DNA of 58,030 nucleotides from Thermoactinomyces mirandus (GTDB lineage: Bacteria; Bacillota; Bacilli; Thermoactinomycetales; Thermoactinomycetaceae), in contig NZ_JACEOL010000034.1 of NCBI RefSeq assembly GCF_013868055.1, positions 1-58,030 of the forward strand. Direction: 5' to 3'. The position numbers were made by a program, and so were the translations under genes. The stretch's first letter is position 1; each line of letters begins with the position of its first letter. This document shows positions 17,624 to 26,149 of this stretch, piece by piece. The notes below the pieces were generated by a model. It did not search any database. It saw only the letters and a list, made by a program, of their open reading frames with translations, and was not told the origin of the DNA.

Positions 17624-17971
17624 ATGTCCAGATATGCTTATCCAATCATAACACTTTTGATCTTCAGTCTCCTGTTGACCGGGTTTACCTCAAACGACCA
17701 GCTTGCTTCATTTATTAACCATTCTTTTTTGACCGGCCTGCTTTTCCTGATCATCGGTGCCATCACCCACGTGATCAAATCGGGGGTTTTTTCCATGTTT
17801 ATCAAGTCCTTCAAAAAAATCAACAGACTTCCCGGGTCTCATCCGGATGAAGAACCGGATCCCGTTCTGAAAGAAGAGCGTGATCACTTCTATCATCTCG
17901 TCCAAGTCACGTTTTTAAGCACCGGTTTGATTCTTTCCTTCATTTCTGTTGCTTCGCTGCTCTTCATGTGA
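17624..17971 (+). CDS. DUF3899-type membrane protein
   Basis: A 115-residue protein with three membrane segments (about residues 8-24, 36-54 and 93-113) and a charged loop (HPDEEPDPVLKEERDHF) in the middle. This layout fits the DUF3899 family found in Bacillales. Its function is unknown. ACGGAGG lies seven bases before ATG. It stands alone, divergent from the oppA paralogue and convergent with the PqqD-like gene. Confidence 0.65.
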   Translation: MSRYAYPIITLLIFSLLLTGFTSNDQLASFINHSFLTGLLFLIIGAITHVIKSGVFSMFIKSFKKINRLPGSHPDEEPDPVLKEERDHFYHLVQVTFLSTGLILSFISVASLLFM

Positions 17972-17985
17972 CTGCCCGCAAAGTG

Positions 17986-18022
17986 AAAAACCGGCTGTTG
18001 ACAGGCAATTGCCAACAGCCGG
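17986..18022 (-). terminator. terminator of the OPT-pqqD operon
   Basis: The stem CCGGCTGTTG / CAACAGCCGG is perfect over ten pairs with a 12-base loop. On the minus strand five T follow, ten bases past the PqqD-like stop. It may also stop the converging plus-strand gene. Confidence 0.8.
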
Positions 18023-18031
18023 ACTAATCTG

Positions 18032-18388
18032 TTATTCTTTCCACTCTATCCAGCCATTTGCCTCGATAATTTCCAAAAATTTAGCCAGTCTCGGCAAAGT
18101 CGGTTCTGCCTTCTCGCCAAATTCCAGCTCCACTTTTCGCATGATTTCACCTACTGTATGTTTGCCATCACACAATTGGATGACAAAACTGCCAATCTGA
18201 TCCAGCCTTACTTTATTGACCGGCGGCTGCTTCAGGAAACGGACGGAAAACCGCTCAATCCAGCTGGTGCGCGGGATGACAATATATACTGCTTTCTTCT
18301 CTCCCTCAACCTGTTCTACCGTAAGGCAAGGTTTTAAAGAAGGAAGCAACTCCAGTAAATTAACAGTGCGCTTCTTGTTTAGCATCAC
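18032..18388 (-). CDS. PqqD-like (RRE-type) protein coupled to OPT transporter
   Basis: 118 residues with the PqqD-like core: LDQIGSFVIQLCDGKHTVGEIMRKV followed by a terminal helix and the LEIIEANGWI end. PqqD folds bind peptide leader segments in ribosomal peptide pathways. Here no radical SAM or other maturation enzyme is nearby. The start GTG overlaps the stop of the OPT gene (gTGAtg), so translation is coupled. PqqD-like genes next to OPT transporters are, as I recall, recurrent in Bacillales, so the protein may recognise peptides that the transporter moves. That role is inference. Confidence 0.75.
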   Translation of the reverse strand: MMLNKKRTVNLLELLPSLKPCLTVEQVEGEKKAVYIVIPRTSWIERFSVRFLKQPPVNKVRLDQIGSFVIQLCDGKHTVGEIMRKVELEFGEKAEPTLPRLAKFLEIIEANGWIEWKE

Positions 18389-20289
18389 TGGACTGAAGAA
18401 GAATTTTTTCCATTTTTATTCGCAAATTTTACCGTAATAAACCACAAAAGGATTGTCATCCCGAGGAAAAGAATTAATGGCAGCAATTGGCCTTCCACCA
18501 GCAGCGGAGCGGCCGGATCAATGATGCCGGGCACAATCAGAAGGGCGATAATAACACTGATCAATGCTTCTCCTGCAATCAATCCGGAAGCAAACAGTGT
18601 GCCAGTTTCTTCCCGACTTTGTTTAACTTTCTGATCTTTCGCAAATCGTTCCACCACCCAGCGAACAATACCCCCTATCATAATCGGAGCACTGATCGAA
18701 GCGGGCAAATAAAATCCTACGGCAAAGGTTAAGGAGTTGATGCCCAAAAATTCAATGCAAACAGCCATGGCTACTCCAATAATAATCAATTCCCATGGCA
18801 GGTTACCCTGCATTAAACCTTCTACGATGATTTTCATTAAGACCGCTTTTGGAGCCGGCAGGGTCATACTCCCGATTTCATAGGCTTTATCAAACAGGAC
18901 CAATACATAACCAATTAACAAACCACTTGCAATTACCCCTATTAGCATGGCTATCTGTTGTTTCCATGGTGTGGCTCCGACCAGATAACCGGTTTTCAGG
19001 TCCTGTGAAATATCCCCGGCAACTGCGAGAGCAACACAAACAATGGCTGCGGTTGTCAGCGAGGCAACCATTCCTGTTTCTCCGGACATACCCGCCGCCT
19101 TGAACAGGATAGTGGTTATCAGCAAAGTGGCAATCGTCATTCCGGAAACGGGCATGGAAGAACTTCCGACAATTCCAACAATCCTGGATGCCACAGCTAC
19201 AAACAGGAAACCGAACACGGCGATGGCGATTGCCCCGATGATCCCCACTTCGGTGACCGGGGAAAAGGCAATAACCAAAATCAGCAAAATGGAACCGCCC
19301 AAAATATAGGGGACGGAAATATCCTTGTTTGTTCTTTCAATACTTATGACTGTATTTTGATGTTTAAAAAACCCTTTTATGGTATCACGAATCGATGCAA
19401 AGAGCATGGGCAGCGTTTTAACAAGCGTAATCAATCCGCCCATCGCCACAGCCCCCGCTCCGATATAACGGATATATCCATCGTAAATCGCTGCTGCATC
19501 CAATTGGCCAACCGGATCTTCCAGCGGAAAGAAAACCATCGGACTTCCCTGGGCAAAAAACGAAATCATCGGAATAAACACTATAGAAGCCAGAAGTCCC
19601 CCTGCAATCATTTGTCCGGCGATCCGCGGCCCAATGATATATCCTACTCCAAGCAGAGCCGGCATCGTATCCATGCCAATCACAGCATTTTTGTAACCAG
19701 GTATTTGTGCTGCTACAGAGGTCTTGAAAAATCTCAAGCCATCTCCCAATGCTTTGAACAAACCGCCAACAAGAAAACCGGATAAAATAAGCTGTGCATT
19801 CTTCCCTCCTGTTTCCCCTGATTTTAATACTTCGGCACAAGCGGTTCCTTCAGGATATGGAAGAACTCCATGTTCATTAACAATTAATAAACGGCGCAAG
19901 GGAATCATCATCAGGACGCCTAAAAAGCCACCAGTCAATACAATAAAAGCAATCACTCCCTGACTTGGGGTTAAATTCCACAAGTAAAGAGCTGGCAATG
20001 TAAAAATAGTTCCAGCGGCGACCGCTTCCCCTGCGGTTGTCATGGTCTGGACAATATTGTTTTCCAAAATGGATTTTCTGCGAAAAAAGCCTCTTAAAAC
20101 CGCCATCGAAATCACAGCAGCCGGAATAGAGGCTGAAACTGTCAACCCAATCCGGAGGCCCAAGTACGCATTGGCAGCTCCGAAAACAATCGCCAGAATA
20201 ATACCCAATACGATTGAAAGAACGGTCAGTTCAGGGAGAGACTTGGCTGCCGGGACGTAAGGAACAAAGTTTTGCTTGTTTTTTGACAT
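18385..20289 (-). CDS. OPT-family oligopeptide transporter
   Basis: A 634-residue integral membrane protein with many membrane segments. Recognisable OPT features are the N-terminal ANAYLGLRIGLTVSASIPAA, the YPEGTACAEVLKSGE motif, and repeated GMTIATLLITTILFK and GIVRWVVERFAKD stretches. Bacterial OPT proteins are secondary carriers of oligopeptides or metal chelates. It is distinct from the ABC importer a few kilobases away. The ATG follows AAGGTGG. The gene is coupled to the PqqD-like gene by a stop-start overlap. Confidence 0.93.
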   Translation of the reverse strand: MSKNKQNFVPYVPAAKSLPELTVLSIVLGIILAIVFGAANAYLGLRIGLTVSASIPAAVISMAVLRGFFRRKSILENNIVQTMTTAGEAVAAGTIFTLPALYLWNLTPSQGVIAFIVLTGGFLGVLMMIPLRRLLIVNEHGVLPYPEGTACAEVLKSGETGGKNAQLILSGFLVGGLFKALGDGLRFFKTSVAAQIPGYKNAVIGMDTMPALLGVGYIIGPRIAGQMIAGGLLASIVFIPMISFFAQGSPMVFFPLEDPVGQLDAAAIYDGYIRYIGAGAVAMGGLITLVKTLPMLFASIRDTIKGFFKHQNTVISIERTNKDISVPYILGGSILLILVIAFSPVTEVGIIGAIAIAVFGFLFVAVASRIVGIVGSSSMPVSGMTIATLLITTILFKAAGMSGETGMVASLTTAAIVCVALAVAGDISQDLKTGYLVGATPWKQQIAMLIGVIASGLLIGYVLVLFDKAYEIGSMTLPAPKAVLMKIIVEGLMQGNLPWELIIIGVAMAVCIEFLGINSLTFAVGFYLPASISAPIMIGGIVRWVVERFAKDQKVKQSREETGTLFASGLIAGEALISVIIALLIVPGIIDPAAPLLVEGQLLPLILFLGMTILLWFITVKFANKNGKNSSSVQ

Positions 20290-20642
20290 ATGTGCACCAC
20301 CTTATTGTAAAATTGTTTTGACAAATATAAATGTTAACATGCTAACACTATATATTTTAACACGATACATCGATATATTGAATTGTTTCAATTATTTATT
20401 TAGATTTATATGATCGATAGTAACTTAAAAGTAGTAAATGTAAATAAAAGAATTTACAAAACAAAAGATATTCAATTATTATTTTGTTAAATATATTTAA
20501 TTTTGTATATATAATAAAAAAATAATTATCGTATAATTGTGAAAATTCATGTTAATCTATTTCTGTTATGATACTATGGAAATAAACCCCTTTTTCATCA
20601 ATTTTTATCTTTCAATTCCTAAAAACAGGAAGTGATTGAATC
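20290..20642. promoter_or_regulatory. AT-rich divergent promoter region with palindrome
   Basis: This 350-base gap separates the OPT operon (leftward) from glcDF (rightward). It holds the near-perfect palindrome TGTTAACATGCTAACA at 20332-20347, about 43 bases before the OPT start, a possible operator. The bases from 20350 to 20580 are extremely AT-rich and have no frame. No riboswitch was recognised. Confidence 0.4.
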
Positions 20643-22067
20643 ATGTCAGCTTCAAAAATTATTCATGAACTGGAACAAATTGTTGGAAAAAAATACTGCC
20701 GGACAGACCAGGAGGCCAGACTTACCCATTCATATGATGCAACTCCCCTCTTTCAGGCATGGCCTCATGTCGTTGTCTATCCGCAAACCACTGAACAGGT
20801 CCAGGCGTTGATGAAAGTTGCGCACAGGGAAAAAATTCCCGTAATCAGCCGCGGCTCCGGCACCAATCTGGGCGCTTCGGCCGTTCCGGTTCAAGGCGGC
20901 ATTGTCATGGTTTTCACACGCATGAACAAAATCCTGGAAATTGACGAGAAAAATTTGACTGTCACTGTTCAGCCGGGAGTCATTACCAGACAATTGCACG
21001 ATGCGGTGGAAGCGCATTCTCTGTTTTATCCTCCCGATCTCGGCAGTATGGCCATCTCCACCATCGGCGGAAATATCGCTCAGGGGGCGGGCGGACTGAG
21101 AGGTTTGAAATATGGAACAACCACCGATTATGTTCTGGGACTTGAAGCCGTGCTTGCCAATGGAGATATCATCCGAACCGGCGGCAAACTGACAAAAAAC
21201 GTCTCCGGTTATGATGTGACCCGGTTCCTGGTCGGATCGGAGGGAACATTGGCAATCATTACCGAGGCAACCTTGAAACTGCTTCCGAAGCCTGCTTTCC
21301 AGCAAACGATGGCCGTCTACTTTTCCGGTCTGGATGCGGCTGCTGAAGCGGTCTCGGCCATCATTTCCGCCCGCATTATTCCCTGTACGCTGGAATTCAT
21401 GGATCAGGGAACGATGAAAGTTGTGGAAGAGTATGCCGGAATCGGTCTCCCTGTTGACCAGAAAGCGATGTTAATCCTGGAACAGGATGGGCCGAAGGAA
21501 CTTGTGGAAAAAGATCTGGCTCAAATGGAACAGATTTGCCAAAACCTGAATGCGACAAAAATCGAGATTGCCAAAACCGGTAAAGATCGCATCAAAATTC
21601 TTGAAGCACGCCGCACCACTTTATCCGCCCTGGCGAGGGCAACCGCCACCACCATTCTGGAAGATGCGACCGTGCCGCGTGCATCCATTCCGGCCATGAT
21701 TCGTAAAATCACTGAAATCTCCGAACGATACAATGTCCGCATTTGTACTTTCGGACATGCCGGAGACGGCAATCTTCACCCCACATGCATGACAGACTCG
21801 CGGAATCAGGATGAACTCGCCCGCGTGGAAAAAGCATTTGCGGAAATTTTCAATGCTGCCCTGGAACTTGGCGGAACCATAACCGGCGAACACGGTGTCG
21901 GCCTGGCAAAAGCACCTTATATGAAACAGCAATGGGGAATTGCCGGTATCCATTTGCTCAATCGAATCAAGGAAGCCTTTGATCCCCATCACCTCCTTAA
22001 TCCCGGAAAAATCTTTTATCAATCAGAGGAGGAAAAAACATGCCAAAATCGACCTGCCCACCCCTGA
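20643..22067 (+). CDS. glcD: glycolate oxidase FAD-binding subunit
   Basis: GlcD oxidises 2-hydroxy acids such as glycolate or lactate with FAD and passes electrons to an Fe-S subunit. The 474-residue protein has the FAD-binding region VISRGSGTNLGASAVP (about residue 61-76), a second segment GGLRGLKYGTTTDYVLGLEA, and the C-terminal signature GHAGDGNLHP with GTITGEHGVGLAK. AGGAAGTGAT precedes the ATG. The next gene overlaps it by 28 bases. The substrate cannot be told from sequence; D-lactate is an alternative. Confidence 0.9.
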   Translation: MSASKIIHELEQIVGKKYCRTDQEARLTHSYDATPLFQAWPHVVVYPQTTEQVQALMKVAHREKIPVISRGSGTNLGASAVPVQGGIVMVFTRMNKILEIDEKNLTVTVQPGVITRQLHDAVEAHSLFYPPDLGSMAISTIGGNIAQGAGGLRGLKYGTTTDYVLGLEAVLANGDIIRTGGKLTKNVSGYDVTRFLVGSEGTLAIITEATLKLLPKPAFQQTMAVYFSGLDAAAEAVSAIISARIIPCTLEFMDQGTMKVVEEYAGIGLPVDQKAMLILEQDGPKELVEKDLAQMEQICQNLNATKIEIAKTGKDRIKILEARRTTLSALARATATTILEDATVPRASIPAMIRKITEISERYNVRICTFGHAGDGNLHPTCMTDSRNQDELARVEKAFAEIFNAALELGGTITGEHGVGLAKAPYMKQQWGIAGIHLLNRIKEAFDPHHLLNPGKIFYQSEEEKTCQNRPAHP

Positions 22068-23392
22068 ACCAGGTATCTGAACGGAACCTGTCTCTTGCAG
22101 AAGCACTGCAAAACACATTGGATGAAGATCAACTGACACAATGCATGCGTTGCGGTTTTTGCCTTCCTGCCTGTCCAACCTATCGGGAAACCGGTTTTGA
22201 AGATGCATCGCCCCGGGGAAGAATCGCCCTGATGAAAGCCGTTTATGACGGCGAGATCAATCCGGGGAAGGACTTTATCAATCAAATCAATCTCTGTCTC
22301 GGATGCCGGGGCTGCGAACCGGCTTGTCCCGCCGGTGTATCGTATGGCCGTCTGCTGGAACAGTCCCGTTCTGCCATCTATCAGCACAAACCGGCCAACA
22401 GGATAGGCAAGTCTTTCCAACAGATATTGTTGCGGCAATTTTTCCTTCATCAGAACCGGTTAAAAAAGGCTGGCTCCCTGCTGGGATTTTATCAACGTTC
22501 CGTCCTGAAAATACTGGTGGATTGTACCCGTTTGAATCATATCCTGCCCAAACAGATCCGGGATCTGGAATCGATCCTCCCTGTCGTGGAACCCGTTTCT
22601 GATCTCCAAACTGTTCCTCCCGCCAAACCGGTCGGGCGCGTCGGTTTGTTTCGGGGCTGCATTATGGATGTCCTGTTTGCCAGAACCAACCAGCATACCA
22701 TTCAACTATTGAATGCTGCCGGTTATGAAGTGATCATTCCGGATGACCAGACCTGTTGCGGAGCGCTTCACGCCCACACCGGGGACCGGAACCAGTCAGT
22801 CCGGCTGGCCAAACAGAATATCGAGGCCTTTGCCGGCATCGATGTTGTCTGTTCAAATGCGGGCGGATGCGGAGCCATGCTGGTGGAATACGCGGAGCTG
22901 TTAAAAGACGAACCTGAATGGCACCAAAAAGCCTTGTCTTTTGAGAAAAAGATCAGGGATATCAGCGAGTTGCTGTATGACCAGATCGAACGACTGTCAT
23001 TCCGCACTCCGGTTCATCAGCGCGTTACCTATCAGGATTCCTGCCATCTGATAAATGGTATGAAAGTGACCACACCGCGCCGGCTCCTGAAAAAAGTGGA
23101 AAACACAACCTTCGTGGAATTGACAGAAGCAAACCGTTGTTGCGGATCGGCCGGAATATACAATATTTTGCAGCCGGAAATGGCGAACCGTTTACTGAAG
23201 GAAAAAATGGGGCATGTAAAAAACACCCGGGCTGATGTCCTGATCACAAGCAATCCCGGATGTCTGTTGCAAATGAAACTGGGAGTGAATCGGGCCGGAT
23301 TGGCGGGCAGCATGGAAGTGATGCATCTCGTTGATTTTTTGGCGGAAAACATCCAAAATAAGCAATCAGGCATGATTGGGACGGGGCAATAG
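22040..23392 (+). CDS. glcF: glycolate oxidase iron-sulfur subunit
   Basis: 450 residues with two 4Fe-4S motifs, CMRCGFCLPACPTY and CLGCRGCEPACPAG, near residues 34-102, followed by two CCG domains (DQTCCGALHAHTGD and NRCCGSAGIYN). This is the GlcF architecture; it takes electrons from GlcD and gives them to the membrane chain. It starts inside the end of glcD with GAGGAGG upstream of ATG. No glcE gene is present, so the complex here is the two-part form seen in many Bacillales. Confidence 0.92.
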   Translation: MPKSTCPPLNQVSERNLSLAEALQNTLDEDQLTQCMRCGFCLPACPTYRETGFEDASPRGRIALMKAVYDGEINPGKDFINQINLCLGCRGCEPACPAGVSYGRLLEQSRSAIYQHKPANRIGKSFQQILLRQFFLHQNRLKKAGSLLGFYQRSVLKILVDCTRLNHILPKQIRDLESILPVVEPVSDLQTVPPAKPVGRVGLFRGCIMDVLFARTNQHTIQLLNAAGYEVIIPDDQTCCGALHAHTGDRNQSVRLAKQNIEAFAGIDVVCSNAGGCGAMLVEYAELLKDEPEWHQKALSFEKKIRDISELLYDQIERLSFRTPVHQRVTYQDSCHLINGMKVTTPRRLLKKVENTTFVELTEANRCCGSAGIYNILQPEMANRLLKEKMGHVKNTRADVLITSNPGCLLQMKLGVNRAGLAGSMEVMHLVDFLAENIQNKQSGMIGTGQ

Positions 23393-23496
23393 CCAGCAGT
23401 TGTCAGATCCGGGAAAACGGCCAAACCTCAAAGCGGCCTGGGCACCACTTGTTTCCAAAAATCCGCTTCTTTGCCTGTAACCGGCAGTTTCTCCGT

Positions 23497-24603
23497 TCAA
23501 ACATGTTTTCCTTTTTCATGAATCCAATCGATTTCAGGAAATGTCTGTTGAAAATGATTCCGCACCAGTTGAGCATAAACAGATAAGACCCTGATTTTTT
23601 TCTCTTCAATCTCAATTGCTTTTCGAATATGTCTGATTGTCGAATCCCGCGGTTTGCTCTGATTCAGGTAAACGTTTTGCAGATGGCGGATCAACCTGCC
23701 CGGGAAAAGCAGCCGCGCATAGATCAGGGCATAATCCCCTTCCGTCAGGGGAGATACCTCCTGATATCCGCTCAAGATGATTTTCATGACTTCCCGGCTA
23801 CTCGTCCGGCCGTAGGCATACAGCAGCCAGTCGGCAATATCTGCGGTCCGTACATCCAAAACGGCTTCATTCCAGTCCAATAAAACGGTAACCCCATCCG
23901 GATCGATTAACAGATTATTCCTGTGCCAGCGCCCGTGACAAACTTTGCCGTAAGCCGCCGACTCCTGGCACAATTTTTCCCCGTCAATCTGCTCGTAATA
24001 TTTCAGCAAATTTTCCATGATGCCCATGGAATAACTGGATATATTCAGCCATGTCTCGTCTGTCTCGGTGGGAATGGAAGTCCAGTTGGCAGCCAGGTGA
24101 AAAATTTCCATCTGTTCGTATACCTTGGACCACCAGGGGTGCCAATTCCCCAGACGGTTCCATTTTTCCATAATTTTGACCGGAGCAAATTCTTTTGTAG
24201 ACAAATGGAAATATGCCATATCCCTTGACAAATTCCGCCAGACTTCCGCTTCTGTCAAAGTAGGGGTAACTCCTTCGATCCAGGGCAGGAGTACATAGGG
24301 ATACCGATACCCTTCAAAAAAAGTTTTTCTTCCTTGCGTAAGAATGGGTGGGGGAATGATCACTTTCCGGTCTTTCTTACCGGACAAAAAATCGGCCAAT
24401 TCCCTGATTCCCTGCCATCGGTCTTTTTCTCCGAATCTGACCCGTTTTAACACATACACCCCTTGATCTGTGTCCAGTCTGACTACGCCACCAACCGGTT
24501 CAATTGACTGCAGGACAAGTCCGTAATGGAGACTGAGCCAATCGCCAAGCCTTTCTTCCCCGGTTAAATAAGCCCAGTCCTCTGTCCTTTTAAATGCAGG
24601 CAT
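23497..24603 (-). CDS. yutH: spore coat protein of the CotS/YutH kinase-like family
   Basis: A 368-residue aminoglycoside phosphotransferase-fold protein. The nucleotide-binding part shows VLKRV and the catalytic-loop-like CHGRWHRNNLLIDPDGVTVLLDWNEA, which keeps the H-x-x-x-N order and the metal-binding D. B. subtilis YutH, a spore coat protein of the CotS group, sits in the same order next to pgpA/yutG. Here the order yutH, SDR, pgpA adds one gene. The gene probably acts in the mother cell during spore coat assembly. Whether it has kinase activity is unknown. Confidence 0.8.
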   Translation of the reverse strand: MPAFKRTEDWAYLTGEERLGDWLSLHYGLVLQSIEPVGGVVRLDTDQGVYVLKRVRFGEKDRWQGIRELADFLSGKKDRKVIIPPPILTQGRKTFFEGYRYPYVLLPWIEGVTPTLTEAEVWRNLSRDMAYFHLSTKEFAPVKIMEKWNRLGNWHPWWSKVYEQMEIFHLAANWTSIPTETDETWLNISSYSMGIMENLLKYYEQIDGEKLCQESAAYGKVCHGRWHRNNLLIDPDGVTVLLDWNEAVLDVRTADIADWLLYAYGRTSSREVMKIILSGYQEVSPLTEGDYALIYARLLFPGRLIRHLQNVYLNQSKPRDSTIRHIRKAIEIEEKKIRVLSVYAQLVRNHFQQTFPEIDWIHEKGKHV

Positions 24604-24663
24604 GCTCCCTCACCTCTCATCTCATGTTATGTGCAGAGGCGAGGGAAGGTTCCCGTTTCCGGT

Positions 24664-25443
24664 TTACCGTTCCCGTTTTGACACCGGATGGATCACATCC
24701 AGCCCGCCCGTTACCTGCATGATATTTCCGGTGACAAAGTCCGATTTGGACCTGAGCAGGAATAAAATGAGCCGTGCTACATCTTCGCCGGAGCCGGGGC
24801 GCCCGCAGGGGGTCTCATCATCCCTGATATTCTTTACATCATTAATACACATTTCTTTCCTTTCTTTGACAATATCACCCGGACAGATCATATTCACTGT
24901 AATTCCATAAGGCGCTTCTTCTACAGCCAGGGTTTTTGTAAAGGATACCAGCCCGGTTTTGGCCGCTGCATAAACGGACCGATCCGGCCATGCCGGGGCT
25001 TCCACTGCTCTGCCAAACCCGAAGAAAAGAATTCTCCCCCAATTATGGCGACGCATAACCGGTAGTACGGAATGGGCCATCCACATGGCACTTAACAAGT
25101 TCCCGTGAACCAACTCTTCGATCTCATTTGCCGAATGTTCAATAAACCATTTGCGCTCCCGAATAAACGGGCCGACCGCATGAATCAGGGCATCAATTCT
25201 CCCGTAGCGTTCCAATGTTTCCTGAACAACCCGTTTTGCCACATTGCGCCTGCTTATATCCCCAATACTGATCCCCATTTCCACATTTTCACCAGTCACT
25301 TCAGCCATCCACTCATCCAGTTTTCCGGGATAGTTCCTGCAATTGACCATCAGGCGCCACTTTTCTCTGCCAAGAAAGATAGCTGCCATTTTGCCCAGCC
25401 CCCCTGACCCTCCGGTAATCAATGCAACTTTCCCACTACTCAT
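24664..25443 (-). CDS. short-chain dehydrogenase/reductase family protein
   Basis: 259 residues with the nucleotide-binding motif TGGSGGLG (residues 10-17) and the YAAAK active-site pair (Y158, K162). The catalytic Ser expected 13 residues before Tyr is Arg (R145), and the nearby stretch reads FFGFGRAVEAP. The C terminus GGLDVIHP is typical of FabG-like SDR proteins. It may have altered chemistry or act without classical reduction. It lies between yutH and pgpA, divergent from pgpA. The substrate is unknown. Confidence 0.8.
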   Translation of the reverse strand: MSSGKVALITGGSGGLGKMAAIFLGREKWRLMVNCRNYPGKLDEWMAEVTGENVEMGISIGDISRRNVAKRVVQETLERYGRIDALIHAVGPFIRERKWFIEHSANEIEELVHGNLLSAMWMAHSVLPVMRRHNWGRILFFGFGRAVEAPAWPDRSVYAAAKTGLVSFTKTLAVEEAPYGITVNMICPGDIVKERKEMCINDVKNIRDDETPCGRPGSGEDVARLILFLLRSKSDFVTGNIMQVTGGLDVIHPVSKRER

Positions 25444-25557
25444 TCCGATCTCCCTTCTTTGCTGAAAAAGAGTATGTCAAGAACGTTCACTCATAATCCC
25501 ATTTAATATGGCAAAAAATAATTTTAACTACTCAAAATCCCCAAAAGGAGGGATCTG

Positions 25558-26070
25558 ATGGATCACTCGTTTTCATCTCCTTCTGATCAGGAATGTTATC
25601 AAACAACCATTGACTGGATTCAAAAACGGGGTGTACGCCTTGAAGAAGTTGCAGAACTGACCTATTTCCTGCAAAAAGATTATTTGACCGGAATTGCGTT
25701 GCAGGATTGCCTTGACAGTGTAAAGCATGTTCTGACCAAACGTGAAGTCCAAAATGCTGCCATGACCGGTATTCAGTTGGATCTGCTTGCGGAAAAAAAA
25801 CAGATTGAAGAACCGTTATTAAGCATGCTCAAGCGGGATGAAGGCCTGTACGGCATTGATGAAGTTCTGGCAACTGCCATTCTGAACGTATACGGAAGTA
25901 TTGGCCTTACCAATTATGGGTATATTGACCGCATAAAACCAGGAGTGCTTGGCCGGCTGAACAATCACCAAAACGGCCAGATCCATACTTTTCTTGATGA
26001 CATCATCGGTGCCATCGCCGCTTCAGCATCCGCCCGGCTTGCCCACAGAAATAATAAAGCCAGGGAATGA
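25558..26070 (+). CDS. pgpA: phosphatidylglycerophosphatase A-type protein
   Basis: 170 residues of the PgpA family, B. subtilis YutG. The conserved blocks are KRDEGLYGIDEVLA (about residues 99-112) and YGSIGLTNYGYIDRIKPG (about 119-136). PgpA removes a phosphate from phosphatidylglycerophosphate at the membrane. This short Bacillales form lacks the membrane helices of the enterobacterial enzyme and carries a helical N-terminal extension, so its exact activity is less certain. AAAGGAGGG precedes the ATG. Confidence 0.85.
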   Translation: MDHSFSSPSDQECYQTTIDWIQKRGVRLEEVAELTYFLQKDYLTGIALQDCLDSVKHVLTKREVQNAAMTGIQLDLLAEKKQIEEPLLSMLKRDEGLYGIDEVLATAILNVYGSIGLTNYGYIDRIKPGVLGRLNNHQNGQIHTFLDDIIGAIAASASARLAHRNNKARE

Positions 26071-26074
26071 AAGA

Positions 26075-26131
26075 AGGCATGGAGAGGGAGCGTCTTGGAT
26101 GCATAAAAACGGACTCATGAACTCCATGCCT
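26075..26131. terminator. inverted repeat between convergent genes
   Basis: AGGCATGGAG pairs perfectly with CTCCATGCCT with a loop of about 37 bases, between pgpA and the convergent hydrolase gene. There is no long T run on either strand, so its function as a terminator is only plausible. Confidence 0.4.
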
Positions 26132-26149
26132 TGTCAAGTTTGATCGAAT

